43,487 nucleotides of DNA, taken from Betaproteobacteria bacterium (GTDB lineage Bacteria > Pseudomonadota > Gammaproteobacteria > Burkholderiales > SG8-41). The stretch is taken from NCBI GenBank assembly GCA_025363435.1, contig JANYDY010000102.1, positions 1 to 43,487 on the forward strand, written 5' to 3'. The position numbers were made by a program, and so were the translations under genes. This document shows positions 32,214 through 41,709 of the stretch, piece by piece. The notes beneath the pieces were generated by a model. The model had not been told where the DNA came from. It did not search any database and saw only the letters and a list, made by a program, of their open reading frames with translations. Within the stretch, counting starts at the first letter, position 1, and each line of letters opens with the position of its first letter.

Positions 32214-33668
32214 TCAGCTCCCCTGCGGCATGCGTTGATGCCAGTCGGTCGCGAGCTGGTACTGGTGCGCGACGTTGAGCATTTTCGCTTCGCCGAAATA
32301 GTTGCCGATCAACTGCAGGCCGACCGGCAGCTTGGCGCTATCAAAGCCGCACGGCAGCGACATGCCGGGCAGCCCTGCCAGATTGACCGCGATGGTGTAG
32401 ATATCGGACAGATACATCTGCACCGGGTCGCCGGATTTTTCGCCGATTTTGAACGCAGTGCCCGGGCTGGTCGGGCCGAGAATGACGTCGCATTGCTTGA
32501 ACGCCTCGGTGAAATCCTGCGCGATCAGGCGCCGCAGCTTCTGCGCCTTGATGTAATAAGCGTCGTAATAGCCGTGCGACAGCACATAGGTGCCGATCAG
32601 GATGCGGCGTTTCACTTCGGCGCCAAAACCCTGGGCGCGTGATTTGTTGTACATGTCGATGAGGTCGCTGTATTCGGGCGCGCGATGGCCGTAGCGTACG
32701 CCGTCGAAGCGCGACAGATTGCTCGACGCTTCAGCCGGCGCCAGCACGTAATACACCGGCACCGACAGCTTCATGTTCGGCAGCGACACCTCAACCATTT
32801 CGCAACCGAGTTTTTTGTACTGCGCGATTGCTTCGTCAATTGCTTTGGCAACGTCCGGCGCCATGCCTTCGGCAAAAAATTCGCGCGGCAGACCGACACG
32901 CAGCCCGGCCAGCGGTTTGACCAGATCGCGCGTGTAGTCTTCGCCTTCGCGTTGCAAACTGGTGGAGTCGCGCGCGTCGAAGCCGGCCATGGCGTTCAAC
33001 ATCAAGGCAAGGTCTTCAGCGGTTTTTGCAAACGGCCCGGCCTGATCGAGACTAGAGGCAAAGGCGATCATGCCGTAGCGCGAGACCACGCCGTAGGTCG
33101 GCTTCAACCCGCAGATGCCGGTGAGTGCGGCGGGCTGGCGAATCGAGCCGCCGGTGTCGGTGCCGGTCGCCACCGGCGTCAGGCGCGCCGCAACGGCTGC
33201 CGCCGAGCCGCCCGAACTGCCGCCCGGCACGGTTTCCGTATTCCAGGGGTTGCGCACCGGCCCGAAGAACGAGGTTTCGTTTGACGAGCCCATCGCAAAC
33301 TCGTCCATATTGGTCTTGCCGGCAATCACGCTGCCTGCCGCATTGAATTGCTCGATCACATGCGCATCGTACGGGGCGATGAAATTGGCCAGCATTTTCG
33401 AGCCGCAGGTGGTCTTCCAGCCGTTAGCGCAAAAGATGTCTTTATGTGCGACCGGCACGCCGGTCAGGGGCCCGGCCTTGCCGGCCGCAATCAGGCGGTC
33501 AGCGGCGGCGGCGGCGGCCAGTGTTTTTTCTTCATCGACACTGATAAAGGCGTTGAGCGCCTTGCCCAGCGTATTGATTCGCTTCAGAAAAAACTCTGCA
33601 ACTTCAACGCTGGAAACGCGCTTTGCAGCGAGTTCCGCGGTCAATTGCCTGATGGTGTAATTCAGCAT
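32214..33668 (-). CDS. gatA: Aspartyl/glutamyl-tRNA amidotransferase subunit A
   Basis: 484 residues. Amidase-signature enzyme that releases ammonia from glutamine for transamidation on the tRNA. The Ser-cisSer-Lys triad is visible: Lys76 in VAHKDIF, the cis-Ser near 151 in [14 protein letters not shown] and nucleophile Ser174 in [11 protein letters not shown]. The C-terminal part ([30 protein letters not shown]) is also standard. With gatC 45 bases upstream and gatB directly downstream, this implies that the organism makes Gln-tRNA and/or Asn-tRNA indirectly. Base use is normal here, unlike the middle of gatB. Confidence 0.97.
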   Translation of the reverse strand: MLNYTIRQLTAELAAKRVSSVEVAEFFLKRINTLGKALNAFISVDEEKTLAAAAAADRLIAAGKAGPLTGVPVAHKDIFCANGWKTTCGSKMLANFIAPYDAHVIEQFNAAGSVIAGKTNMDEFAMGSSNETSFFGPVRNPWNTETVPGGSSGGSAAAVAARLTPVATGTDTGGSIRQPAALTGICGLKPTYGVVSRYGMIAFASSLDQAGPFAKTAEDLALMLNAMAGFDARDSTSLQREGEDYTRDLVKPLAGLRVGLPREFFAEGMAPDVAKAIDEAIAQYKKLGCEMVEVSLPNMKLSVPVYYVLAPAEASSNLSRFDGVRYGHRAPEYSDLIDMYNKSRAQGFGAEVKRRILIGTYVLSHGYYDAYYIKAQKLRRLIAQDFTEAFKQCDVILGPTSPGTAFKIGEKSGDPVQMYLSDIYTIAVNLAGLPGMSLPCGFDSAKLPVGLQLIGNYFGEAKMLNVAHQYQLATDWHQRMPQGS

Positions 33669-33712
33669 GTCGTGACATTGCCCGGCGCAGCTACTGCCCT
33701 GCGCGCGATGGC

Positions 33713-34000
33713 CTACTCAATGACTTTGGGCACCAGATAGAGATCAGCCTCGACCTGCGGCGCGATCGCCTGAAACGCAGTGTGCTGATCGACCTCGGTG
33801 ACAGCATCTTCACGCAGTCGCAGCATCAGGTCCTGCGCATGCGACATCGGCTCGACACCATCGGTATCAACCGCCTGCATTTCACCGATCAATGCGAAGA
33901 TGCCGGAGAGCTGGCCGAGCACCTGTGCGGCCTCTTTCGCGTCGACTTCAATGCGGGCGAGGTGCGCGATGCGTTTGACGTCGTCAAGGGTCAGTGACAT
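33713..34000 (-). CDS. gatC: Aspartyl/glutamyl-tRNA amidotransferase subunit C
   Basis: 95 residues, full length. The small subunit that wraps around GatA and stabilises the complex. The opening [17 protein letters not shown] and the [21 protein letters not shown] motif are diagnostic. First gene of gatCAB, divergent from mreB across 87 bases, an arrangement typical of betaproteobacteria. The shared intergenic segment is AT-rich (TTGCTT at 34011, TATTAT at 34038) but the spacing of these boxes, 21 bases, is too long to call a promoter with confidence. Confidence 0.95.
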   Translation of the reverse strand: MSLTLDDVKRIAHLARIEVDAKEAAQVLGQLSGIFALIGEMQAVDTDGVEPMSHAQDLMLRLREDAVTEVDQHTAFQAIAPQVEADLYLVPKVIE

Positions 34001-34018
34001 GAGCGGTTTATTGCTTAA

Positions 34019-35131
<1,113 letters not shown>

Positions 35132-35136
35132 GTCCG

Positions 35137-35162
35137 GCGCGCCCATTACGAAGCGGGCGCGC
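35137..35162 (+). other. GC-rich hairpin between mreB and mreC
   Basis: GCGCGCCC (35137-35144) and GGGCGCGC (35155-35162) form a perfect 8-bp stem with a 10-base loop, starting six bases after the mreB stop. No T-run follows, so it is more likely an RNA-stability or partial-termination element than a full terminator. Confidence 0.6.
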
Positions 35163-35198
35163 AACGACGGACGGATACAAATCATCGGTGTGCCTTAC

Positions 35199-35222
35199 TC
35201 TGCGTTTCTGTCTGCGTTTCTG
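35199..35222 (+). repeat. Perfect 12-bp tandem duplication before mreC
   Basis: TCTGCGTTTCTG occurs twice in direct tandem (35199-35210, 35211-35222), ending 12 bases before the mreC start. Probably a slippage-prone leader sequence. Confidence 0.85.
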
Positions 35223-35234
35223 ACCCCGCGCTGA

Positions 35235-36131
35235 ATGGAATACACCCCGCCGCCGCTATTCAACCGCGGCCCGACGCCCCTCGTAAGATTGTTTTTGTGT
35301 TCGCTGCTGTCGGCGGGATTGCTGGTCGCCGACGCGCGCTATCAATATCTCGACGCGGTCCGCCAGGTCGTCGCCGTTGCCGTCTACCCGGTGCAGAGAC
35401 TGGCCGGCACGCCAAGCGTAATCTTCGATCGCATCGGTGATTTTTTTGTTACCCAGGCGCGCCTGCGCAACGACAACACGCGGCTCGCCGAACAAAATCT
35501 GCAAAACGCAGCAAAGCTGCGCCAGTTCGATTCGCTCTCTGCAGAGAATGTGCATCTGCGCGAATTGCTCGCCGCGCGCCAGCGTTTTTCCGCCGGCACA
35601 ACGATGGCCGAAGTGCTCTATGCAGGACGCGATCCGTTTACGCGGCGCATCATCATCGACAAGGGTCTGCAGGCGGATATCAAGGCGGGGCAGCCGGTGA
35701 TCGACGAAATCGGCGTCGTCGGCCAGATCACGCGCGTTTATCCGTGGCTGTCGGAAGTCACGCTGATCACCGACAAGGATCAGGTGGTGCCAGTGCAAAA
35801 CCTGCGCAACGGTTTGCGCGCGGTGCTCGCCGGCACCGGCAACGACGGCGAACTCGAACTCAAATTTATTCCGCTGAATGCTGATTTCCAGACCGGCGAC
35901 CAACTCGTCACCTCGGGCATAGACGCCGTCTACCCGCCGGGCCTGCCGGTGGCGCAGGTGTCGAATGTCGAACGCAATGCCGCTTATCTGTTCGCGCGCA
36001 TCACCTGCAAACCGCTCGCCGGCGTGGCGAGCCACGCGCAGGTACTCGTCGTGAACTGGGAAAACAAGGCGCCGGAACGACCGCCGCAGCCTGAAAAATC
36101 TGCGGGCGGAAAACGCCGGCGGGGCAGCTGA
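35235..36131 (+). CDS. mreC: Rod shape-determining protein MreC
   Basis: 298 residues. Bitopic inner-membrane protein that links MreB to the periplasmic synthases and activates PBP2. One transmembrane helix (about residues 17-34, VRLFLCSLLSAGLLVADAR), a coiled coil (about 78-115, RLRNDNTRLAEQNLQNAAKL), then the two beta-barrel domains with VLYAGRDPFTRRIIIDKG, GVVGQITRVYPWLSEVTLITD and GDQLVTSGIDAVYPPGLPVA. The C-terminus is a basic, Pro-rich tail. It shares a base with mreD (TGATG). Confidence 0.96.
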   Translation: MEYTPPPLFNRGPTPLVRLFLCSLLSAGLLVADARYQYLDAVRQVVAVAVYPVQRLAGTPSVIFDRIGDFFVTQARLRNDNTRLAEQNLQNAAKLRQFDSLSAENVHLRELLAARQRFSAGTTMAEVLYAGRDPFTRRIIIDKGLQADIKAGQPVIDEIGVVGQITRVYPWLSEVTLITDKDQVVPVQNLRNGLRAVLAGTGNDGELELKFIPLNADFQTGDQLVTSGIDAVYPPGLPVAQVSNVERNAAYLFARITCKPLAGVASHAQVLVVNWENKAPERPPQPEKSAGGKRRRGS

Positions 36132-36652
36132 TGCAAGCGCACGAATCCAGACCGCAAACAATATTGCTGCCGGTGCGGCCGGCGTTTATCGCCTTTACGC
36201 TGGTCGCCGCGGTGCTGATGAATCTGCTGCCGTGGTCGAGCTGGCTGCTGTTGATCAAACCGGACTTCGTCGCGCTGGTGACGCTGCACTGGTGCATACA
36301 ACAACCGCGCCGGGTCGGCTTTTCCGTCGCCGTGCTGTTCGGGCTTGCCATGGATGTCGCCGATGGCAGCCTGTTCGGCCAGCATGCGCTGGCCTATTCG
36401 ATGCTCGCGTTTGCCGGCATCGTGCTGCACCGCCGTGTGCTCAGCTTCACCATGAAAGACCAGATCCTGCACGTCATTCCGCTGCTGCTTGCCAACGACA
36501 TCATCGTCCTCATTATCCGCAAGATTGCCGGCGGCGACTTCCCGGGCATCACTTATTTTTTCGGCAGCTTTATCGCCGGCGCGTTGTGGCTGCCGCTGTG
36601 TTATCTGCTGAAACTGCCGCAAATCCCGAAACCCGATCCCGACCATGTCTGA
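36131..36652 (+). CDS. mreD: Rod shape-determining protein MreD
   Basis: 173 residues, about five hydrophobic helices. Integral membrane partner of MreC in the elongasome. LLIKPDFVALVTLHWCIQQP and GFSVAVLFGLAMDVADGSLFGQHALAYS are the conserved signatures. The start overlaps the mreC stop and the stop overlaps the mrdA start by eight bases, so the whole run is translationally coupled. Confidence 0.95.
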   Translation: MQAHESRPQTILLPVRPAFIAFTLVAAVLMNLLPWSSWLLLIKPDFVALVTLHWCIQQPRRVGFSVAVLFGLAMDVADGSLFGQHALAYSMLAFAGIVLHRRVLSFTMKDQILHVIPLLLANDIIVLIIRKIAGGDFPGITYFFGSFIAGALWLPLCYLLKLPQIPKPDPDHV

Positions 36653-38564
36653 GTTGTACATCAACCCGGGCATCGAACTCAGAAATTCGCAGCGCGAGAT
36701 TCACCACTTCCGGCTGCGCCTTGCCATCGCTTCGGGCTTCGTCATATTCATGTTCTTTGTACTGTTCCTGCGTTTTTTCTACCTGCAGGTGATACAGCAC
36801 GAGCACTACAGCACGCTGGCGGAAGCCAACCGCATATCGATCGCGCCCATCGTGCCCAACCGCGGCATCATCGTCGATCGCAACGGCGTGGTGCTGGCGC
36901 ACAACTACTCCGCCTACACGCTGGAAGTCACGCCAAGCAAGATCGAGGACATCGACGCCATGATCGACGCGCTGGCGGTGGTGGTTGAAATAACCCCGCG
37001 CGACCGCCGCCGTTTCAAAAAACTGCTCGAAGAAAGCAAGAGCTTCGAAAGCCTGCCGATACGCAACCGGCTCTCGGACGAGGAAATCGCGCGCTTCGCC
37101 GCCAACCGCTACCGCTTTCCCGGCGTCGATATCAACGCGCGCCTGTTCCGCCAGTATCCGCAGGGTGAGCTGTTTTCGCATGTGGTCGGCCACATCGGCC
37201 GCATCAACGAACGAGAACTCGAACAACTCGAAGCCGATGGCAACGACACCAACTACCGCGGCACCGAGTACATCGGCAAGGTCGGCCTCGAACAGAGCTA
37301 CGAAAAACATCTGCACGGCACCACCGGCGTCGAAGAAGTTGAAGTCGATGCCGGCGGCCGCGCCGTGCGCACGCTGTCGCGCAAGCCGCCGGTGTCGGGC
37401 AACAATATCGTGCTTAATCTCGACGCCGGCCTGCAGGAAACCGTCTACCGCGCCTTCGGCGATTTCCGCGGCGCGCTGGTCGCCATCGACCCGGCGAACG
37501 GCGGCGTGCTCGCCTTTGTCTCGAAACCGGGTTTCGATCCGAATTTGTTTGTCGACGGCATCGATCCGCAAAACTGGAAAGAGCTGAACGAGTCGATCGA
37601 CCGCCCGATGGTCAATCGCGCGCTGGCCGGCACCTATCCGCCGGGCTCCACCTTCAAGCCTTTTATGGCGCTCGCCGCATTAACCTACGGCAAACGCCGG
37701 CCCGAGCAGACGATCAGCGATCCGGGCTATTACAATTTCGGCAATCACACCTTCCGCGACGACAAAGTCGGCGGCCACGGCGCGGTCGACATGTTCAAAT
37801 CGATCGTGGTCTCCTGCGACACCTATTACTACATGCTAGCCAATGATCTGGGCATCGATAACATTGCGAATTTCATGCGCTTGTTCGGTTTCGGCAGCCG
37901 CTCCGGCATCGATCTCACCGGCGAGTCACAGGGCATCCTGCCCTCGCAGGAATGGAAAAGAAAGCGCTACCGCACACCAGAAACGCAGAAATGGTACGCC
38001 GGCGAAACCATCAGCGTCGGCATCGGCCAGGGTTATAACTCTTACACGCCGCTGCAACTCGCGCAGGCGATCGCCACGCTGGCCAACAACGGCGTCATGT
38101 ACCGGCCGCATATCGTCAATTACATTGAAGACATCGTCACGCGTAACCGCAGCATGGTGGAACCGCAACCGCTGCGCACGCTCGATATCAAACCGGAATA
38201 CCTCAAGGTCGTGAAAGATGCGCTGATCGGCGTCAACAAGGAAGGCACCGGCGCGCGCGCCTTCGCCGGCACGACTTACACCAGCGCCGGCAAGACCGGC
38301 ACCGCGCAGGTGATCGCGATCAAGCAGGGCGAGAAATACATTGCCAGCCGCGTTGCCGAACGCCATCGCGACCACGCGCTGTTTATCGCCTACGCGCCGG
38401 CCGACGAACCGAAGATCGCCGTCGCGGTACTGGTCGAAAACGCCGGCTTCGGCGCAGCCGCAGCGGCGCCGATTGCGCGCAAGGTTTTTGATTATTACCT
38501 GCTTGGCAAAAAAGCCACGCCGGTCAAGGTGGAAGAACTCGATGCCAATGCCACGCGTGATTAG
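36645..38564 (+). CDS. mrdA: Penicillin-binding protein 2 (elongation transpeptidase)
   Basis: 639 residues. Class B PBP that cross-links peptidoglycan in the side wall. One membrane helix (about residues 25-48, LAIASGFVIFMFFVLFLRFF), the pedestal domain with NRGIIVDRNG, and then the transpeptidase domain: Ser335-xx-Lys338 in PPGSTFKPFMAL, Ser390-Cys-Asp392 in VVSCDTYYYM and Lys550-Thr-Gly552 in AGKTGTAQ. All catalytic elements are intact. Length fits PBP2 rather than the division-specific FtsI. It overlaps rodA by 23 bases, matching their function as a synthase pair. Confidence 0.97.
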   Translation: MSELYINPGIELRNSQREIHHFRLRLAIASGFVIFMFFVLFLRFFYLQVIQHEHYSTLAEANRISIAPIVPNRGIIVDRNGVVLAHNYSAYTLEVTPSKIEDIDAMIDALAVVVEITPRDRRRFKKLLEESKSFESLPIRNRLSDEEIARFAANRYRFPGVDINARLFRQYPQGELFSHVVGHIGRINERELEQLEADGNDTNYRGTEYIGKVGLEQSYEKHLHGTTGVEEVEVDAGGRAVRTLSRKPPVSGNNIVLNLDAGLQETVYRAFGDFRGALVAIDPANGGVLAFVSKPGFDPNLFVDGIDPQNWKELNESIDRPMVNRALAGTYPPGSTFKPFMALAALTYGKRRPEQTISDPGYYNFGNHTFRDDKVGGHGAVDMFKSIVVSCDTYYYMLANDLGIDNIANFMRLFGFGSRSGIDLTGESQGILPSQEWKRKRYRTPETQKWYAGETISVGIGQGYNSYTPLQLAQAIATLANNGVMYRPHIVNYIEDIVTRNRSMVEPQPLRTLDIKPEYLKVVKDALIGVNKEGTGARAFAGTTYTSAGKTGTAQVIAIKQGEKYIASRVAERHRDHALFIAYAPADEPKIAVAVLVENAGFGAAAAAPIARKVFDYYLLGKKATPVKVEELDANATRD

Positions 38565-39651
38565 GCGCCTCACCCAGACGTTGACGGCGCACGTCGATAC
38601 GCAGCTGCTGCTGGCCATACTGCTGTTGATGGGGGTGAGTCTGCTGGCCATTTTCAGCGGCTCGAATCAGAGCGTTCCGCGCGTTTCCAGCCAGCTCGTC
38701 AACATGCTGGTGGCGCTGGGGGTGATGTACACCTTCGCCTATGTGCCGCCGAATTTTCTGTTGCGCATCGCGCTGCCGCTTTACGTGTTCGGCGTGCTGC
38801 TGCTGGTCTGCGTCGCCCTGTTCGGCGACATCGTCAACGGCGCGCGGCGCTGGCTGCACGTCGGCGTCACGCGCATCCAGCCCTCCGAAATCATGAAAAT
38901 CGCGGTGCCGCTGATGCTGGCCTGGTACTTCGATCGTTACGAAGCCACCCTCAAATTGAAAAATTACCTGATCGCGACCGCTTTGCTGGCGCTGCCGGTG
39001 TGGCTCATCGTGCGCCAGCCGGACCTTGGTACCGCGGTACTGATCCTGGCCGCCGGCGCTTACGTGCTGTTCCTGGCCGGCTTGAGCTGGCGTGTCATCG
39101 CCGGCCTCGCCGTCGCAGGCGCAGCGAGCCTGCCCTTTCTGTGGTCGGCGATGCACGACTACCAGCGCCAGCGCATCCTCACGCTGATCGATCCGACGCA
39201 GGACCCGCTGGGCGCCGGCTACCACACCATACAATCGACCATCGCCGTCGGCTCCGGCGGTTTTTTCGGCAAAGGCTGGCTGCAGGGTACGCAAACCCAC
39301 CTTGACTTCATTCCCGAGCGCACCACCGATTTTATTTTTGCGGTGTTCGCCGAGGAATGGGGCCTGCTCGGCAATATGGTTCTGCTGTTTTTATTCCTGC
39401 TGGTAATTGCGCGCGGCATGGTGATCACCGCCAATGCGCCGACGCTGTTCACGCGCCTCTTCGGCGGCGCACTGACGCTGACTTTTTTCACTTACGCCTT
39501 CGTCAACATGGGCATGGTCAGCGGCATACTGCCGGTGGTCGGCGTGCCGTTGCCACTGGTGAGTTACGGCGGCACTTCGCTGGTGACGATTTGTCTCGGC
39601 ATGGGCATACTGATGAGCATACAAACGCACAAGAAACTGGTGCAGAGTTAG
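38542..39651 (+). CDS. rodA: RodA, SEDS-family peptidoglycan glycosyltransferase
   Basis: 369 residues from ATG 38542 (ATG 38548 is equally in frame); GGAAG lies six bases upstream of the first. Ten hydrophobic helices. It polymerises lipid II together with PBP2 in the elongasome. Conserved features are GARRWLHVGVTRIQPSEIMKIAVPL, the loop Asp in RQPDLGTAVLIL that is essential in SEDS enzymes, and the C-terminal LPLVSYGGTSLVTICLGMGI. It is followed at once by heptamer repeats and then rlpA. Confidence 0.97.
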   Translation: MPMPRVIRRLTQTLTAHVDTQLLLAILLLMGVSLLAIFSGSNQSVPRVSSQLVNMLVALGVMYTFAYVPPNFLLRIALPLYVFGVLLLVCVALFGDIVNGARRWLHVGVTRIQPSEIMKIAVPLMLAWYFDRYEATLKLKNYLIATALLALPVWLIVRQPDLGTAVLILAAGAYVLFLAGLSWRVIAGLAVAGAASLPFLWSAMHDYQRQRILTLIDPTQDPLGAGYHTIQSTIAVGSGGFFGKGWLQGTQTHLDFIPERTTDFIFAVFAEEWGLLGNMVLLFLFLLVIARGMVITANAPTLFTRLFGGALTLTFFTYAFVNMGMVSGILPVVGVPLPLVSYGGTSLVTICLGMGILMSIQTHKKLVQS

Positions 39652-39662
39652 GAATTGAAAAA

Positions 39663-39693
39663 CAGGATTGAGGATTCCGGATTGAGGATTGAG
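39663..39693 (+). repeat. 7-bp tandem repeat array at the rodA-rlpA junction
   Basis: CAGGATT-GAGGATT-CCGGATT-GAGGATT-GAG. The first 15 bases are identical to the repeat after ptsH (12907-12921). It starts 12 bases after the rodA stop and overlaps the possible 5' end of rlpA. Confidence 0.85.
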
Positions 39694-39702
39694 TTTTCAA
39701 AA

Positions 39703-40701
39703 GTGTTGCGATTGTTCTGTATTGCCGCCGCCATGCTGGGACTCGCGGGTTGCGGCACCTTCGGCGCGCGCGAATCCGCCCCGGTCGCACGTGCGCCCGA
39801 GGCGACGCCGTCAGGCACTGCCAAACCGGCACCGGCGCCGCGGTCCGGCAGCGGCGGTTATTATTTGAACGACGGCCCCGGCGACAACCCGCCGGCGAAT
39901 ATCGATCAAATCCCCGACGCGGTGCCCAAGCTCGAACCGCTGCGCGCTGCCACCATGCGGCCGTACACCGTGATGGGCCAGAACTACACGCCGATGACGC
40001 GCCTCGTGCCGTACAAGGAACGCGGCATCGCCAGCTGGTACGGGCGCCGTTATCACAACCAGAAAACATCGTCGGGCGAAATCTACGATATGTACGGCAT
40101 GAGCGCGGCGCACACGGTACTGCCGATCCCGAGTTTTGCCCGCGTCACCAATCTCGCCAACAATAAATCGGTGGTGGTGCGCATCAATGACCGCGGCCCC
40201 TTTCATTCCGATCGCCTGATCGATCTGTCGTACACCGCGGCCTACAAGCTCGGCGTATTGGGCGGCGGTCGCGCCATGGTCGAAGTCGAAACCATCATTC
40301 CCGATGCCGGCAGTCCGGCGACGAACAACATGGCGACTGCACCGGTAGCCGCGGAAAAGCCACCCTCGCCACCGCCTGCAGCCGTCGAAAATACCGTGAC
40401 TGTTCCGCCGGCGAAAACCGAACCGCTCATCACCACGCCGGTGGTCGCCGTCACCGCCGAGCCTGAAGCCAAAGGAATGTTCCTGCAACTGGGTGCATTC
40501 GGCTCGCAGGACAACGCCGACAATTATCTGGCGCGTTTGCGTATGCAGGTTGACTGGCTGGCGTCATCACTGCACGTCTATTCGAAAGACGGTCTGTTCC
40601 GCGTGCACGCCGGCCCGTATGCAAATCAGGCTGAAGCGCGCGCAGCGGCCGACAAACTCAATCAGTCGCTCGGCATCAAGGCCGTCGTCACGGCGCGCTA
40701 G
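39703..40701 (+). CDS. rlpA: RlpA-family septal-ring/lytic transglycosylase lipoprotein with SPOR domain
   Basis: About 332 residues from GTG 39703, preferred because it gives a clean lipoprotein signal (LRLFCIAAAMLGLAGC, lipobox LAGC) while the longer frame from TTG 39655 would translate the heptamer repeat. Domains: Cys-anchored linker rich in Pro/Ala, double-psi beta-barrel (ERGIASWYGRRYHNQKTSSG ... VVVRINDRGPFHSDRLIDLS) and C-terminal SPOR domain (GMFLQLGAFGSQDNADNYL) that binds denuded glycan. In Pseudomonas RlpA cleaves such glycan. The family is commonly encoded after rodA, as here. Confidence 0.93.
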   Translation: MLRLFCIAAAMLGLAGCGTFGARESAPVARAPEATPSGTAKPAPAPRSGSGGYYLNDGPGDNPPANIDQIPDAVPKLEPLRAATMRPYTVMGQNYTPMTRLVPYKERGIASWYGRRYHNQKTSSGEIYDMYGMSAAHTVLPIPSFARVTNLANNKSVVVRINDRGPFHSDRLIDLSYTAAYKLGVLGGGRAMVEVETIIPDAGSPATNNMATAPVAAEKPPSPPPAAVENTVTVPPAKTEPLITTPVVAVTAEPEAKGMFLQLGAFGSQDNADNYLARLRMQVDWLASSLHVYSKDGLFRVHAGPYANQAEARAAADKLNQSLGIKAVVTAR

Positions 40702-40706
40702 CGCGT

Positions 40707-41186
40707 TTAATGCCCTTTGTGCGCGGCGGCGGCCGACATGTCGCGCACCTCGGCTTTGACTTCGACGCTGGCGCGCGTCTTATCGGCGCGCTCGATGGTC
40801 AACGTCAGCGGCACGCTATCACCGGCTTTGAGCGGCCGCTTCAGATCAACCAGCATGACGTGATAACCGCCGGGGGCGAGCTTGACAGTCTGGCCGGCGG
40901 CGAGTGCGATGCCGGCAACCGGCGCCATTTTCATCACGCCGCCCTCCATGGACATGTTGTGCAGTTCGACGCGTACCGCGACAGGGCTGGCGGCAGCCAC
41001 CAGCCGCGCCGGCGCATTGCTGCGGATATCCAGGTAAACGCCGCCGACTTTTTGCGCGGCGACGGTGGCGCGTGCCCAGGCATTGCTGACTTCCACGCCC
41101 GACTGCGCGTATGCGGGTGCGATTGCAATAGCGAGCATCGCCAGCAGAACGCGGGGGATTTCATTGATCGATTGCTGGATTTTCAT
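40707..41186 (-). CDS. PCu(A)C-type periplasmic copper chaperone
   Basis: 159 residues with signal peptide (VLLAMLAIAIAPAYAQ). The copper motif H(M)X10MX21HXM is perfect: His76, Met87, His109 and Met111, the last two in GGYHVML. Such proteins carry Cu(I) to the CuA site of cytochrome oxidase, often together with a Sco or TlpA-type reductase. The His-rich end (AAAAHKGH) may add a site. Last gene of the leftward operon with a thioredoxin-like gene 28 bases upstream, which fits a copper-delivery or copper-acquisition unit. It is convergent with rlpA, five bases apart. Confidence 0.93.
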   Translation of the reverse strand: MKIQQSINEIPRVLLAMLAIAIAPAYAQSGVEVSNAWARATVAAQKVGGVYLDIRSNAPARLVAAASPVAVRVELHNMSMEGGVMKMAPVAGIALAAGQTVKLAPGGYHVMLVDLKRPLKAGDSVPLTLTIERADKTRASVEVKAEVRDMSAAAAHKGH

Positions 41187-41214
41187 TTATCTCTCTGGAA
41201 TCCGTTTCGCGCAA

Positions 41215-41709
41215 TCAGTTGCGCCGCGAATGAGTCTTGAACCATTGTTCCGCCATGCGCCTGTCGATGAGCCCGCTGCGCACTTCGGCCACATGTGCGG
41301 CGTCGAAAAAATAACTGCGCGGCAATTCACCGCGCCAGCTCTTGTCGACCGAATAACGCAGGCGTTCGGCAAATTCATCGGCAAACAACCAGTGCTGCAC
41401 CGGCCCTGGATTGTAGCGCATGAGAAACGCCCTTACCGCCGCCTGATCGGCCGGCCCCTCGGCCGCCACCAGCACGATGGGTATTTGCGGATAACGCAAT
41501 TTCAGCGCACGCCACAGCGCCATTTCCTTGCGGCAGGGTTCGCAGGTCGTTGACCAGAAAGCCAGCACGAAGGGTTTGCCCGCGTATTTGGCGCGAATCG
41601 CTTCCATACTGCCGGCGTCGAACGGCCGGATGGTGATGTGATCGGCAAGCGCGCCGGCAGTCGCAAGCAGCAGCAAAATACCGATCAGGTTGCGGCAAAA
41701 CAATTTCAT
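41215..41709 (-). CDS. TlpA/ResA-like exported thioredoxin-fold protein
   Basis: 164 residues. Signal peptide (LIGILLLLATAGALA), then a thioredoxin fold with active-site Cys56-Glu-Pro-Cys59 in FWSTTCEPCRKEM and the cis-Pro region GELPRSYFFD. Proteins of this type reduce periplasmic disulfides, for example on copper-site or cytochrome precursors. It overlaps the propeller gene stop by four bases (ATGA) and is followed by PCu(A)C, so I infer that it keeps the copper-binding cysteines of its neighbours reduced. Confidence 0.88.
   Translation of the reverse strand: MKLFCRNLIGILLLLATAGALADHITIRPFDAGSMEAIRAKYAGKPFVLAFWSTTCEPCRKEMALWRALKLRYPQIPIVLVAAEGPADQAAVRAFLMRYNPGPVQHWLFADEFAERLRYSVDKSWRGELPRSYFFDAAHVAEVRSGLIDRRMAEQWFKTHSRRN

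Noticed and set aside
36570-37571. 333-residue antisense frame over mrdA
   Set aside because: Covers the PBP2 pedestal and catalytic coding; no independent support.
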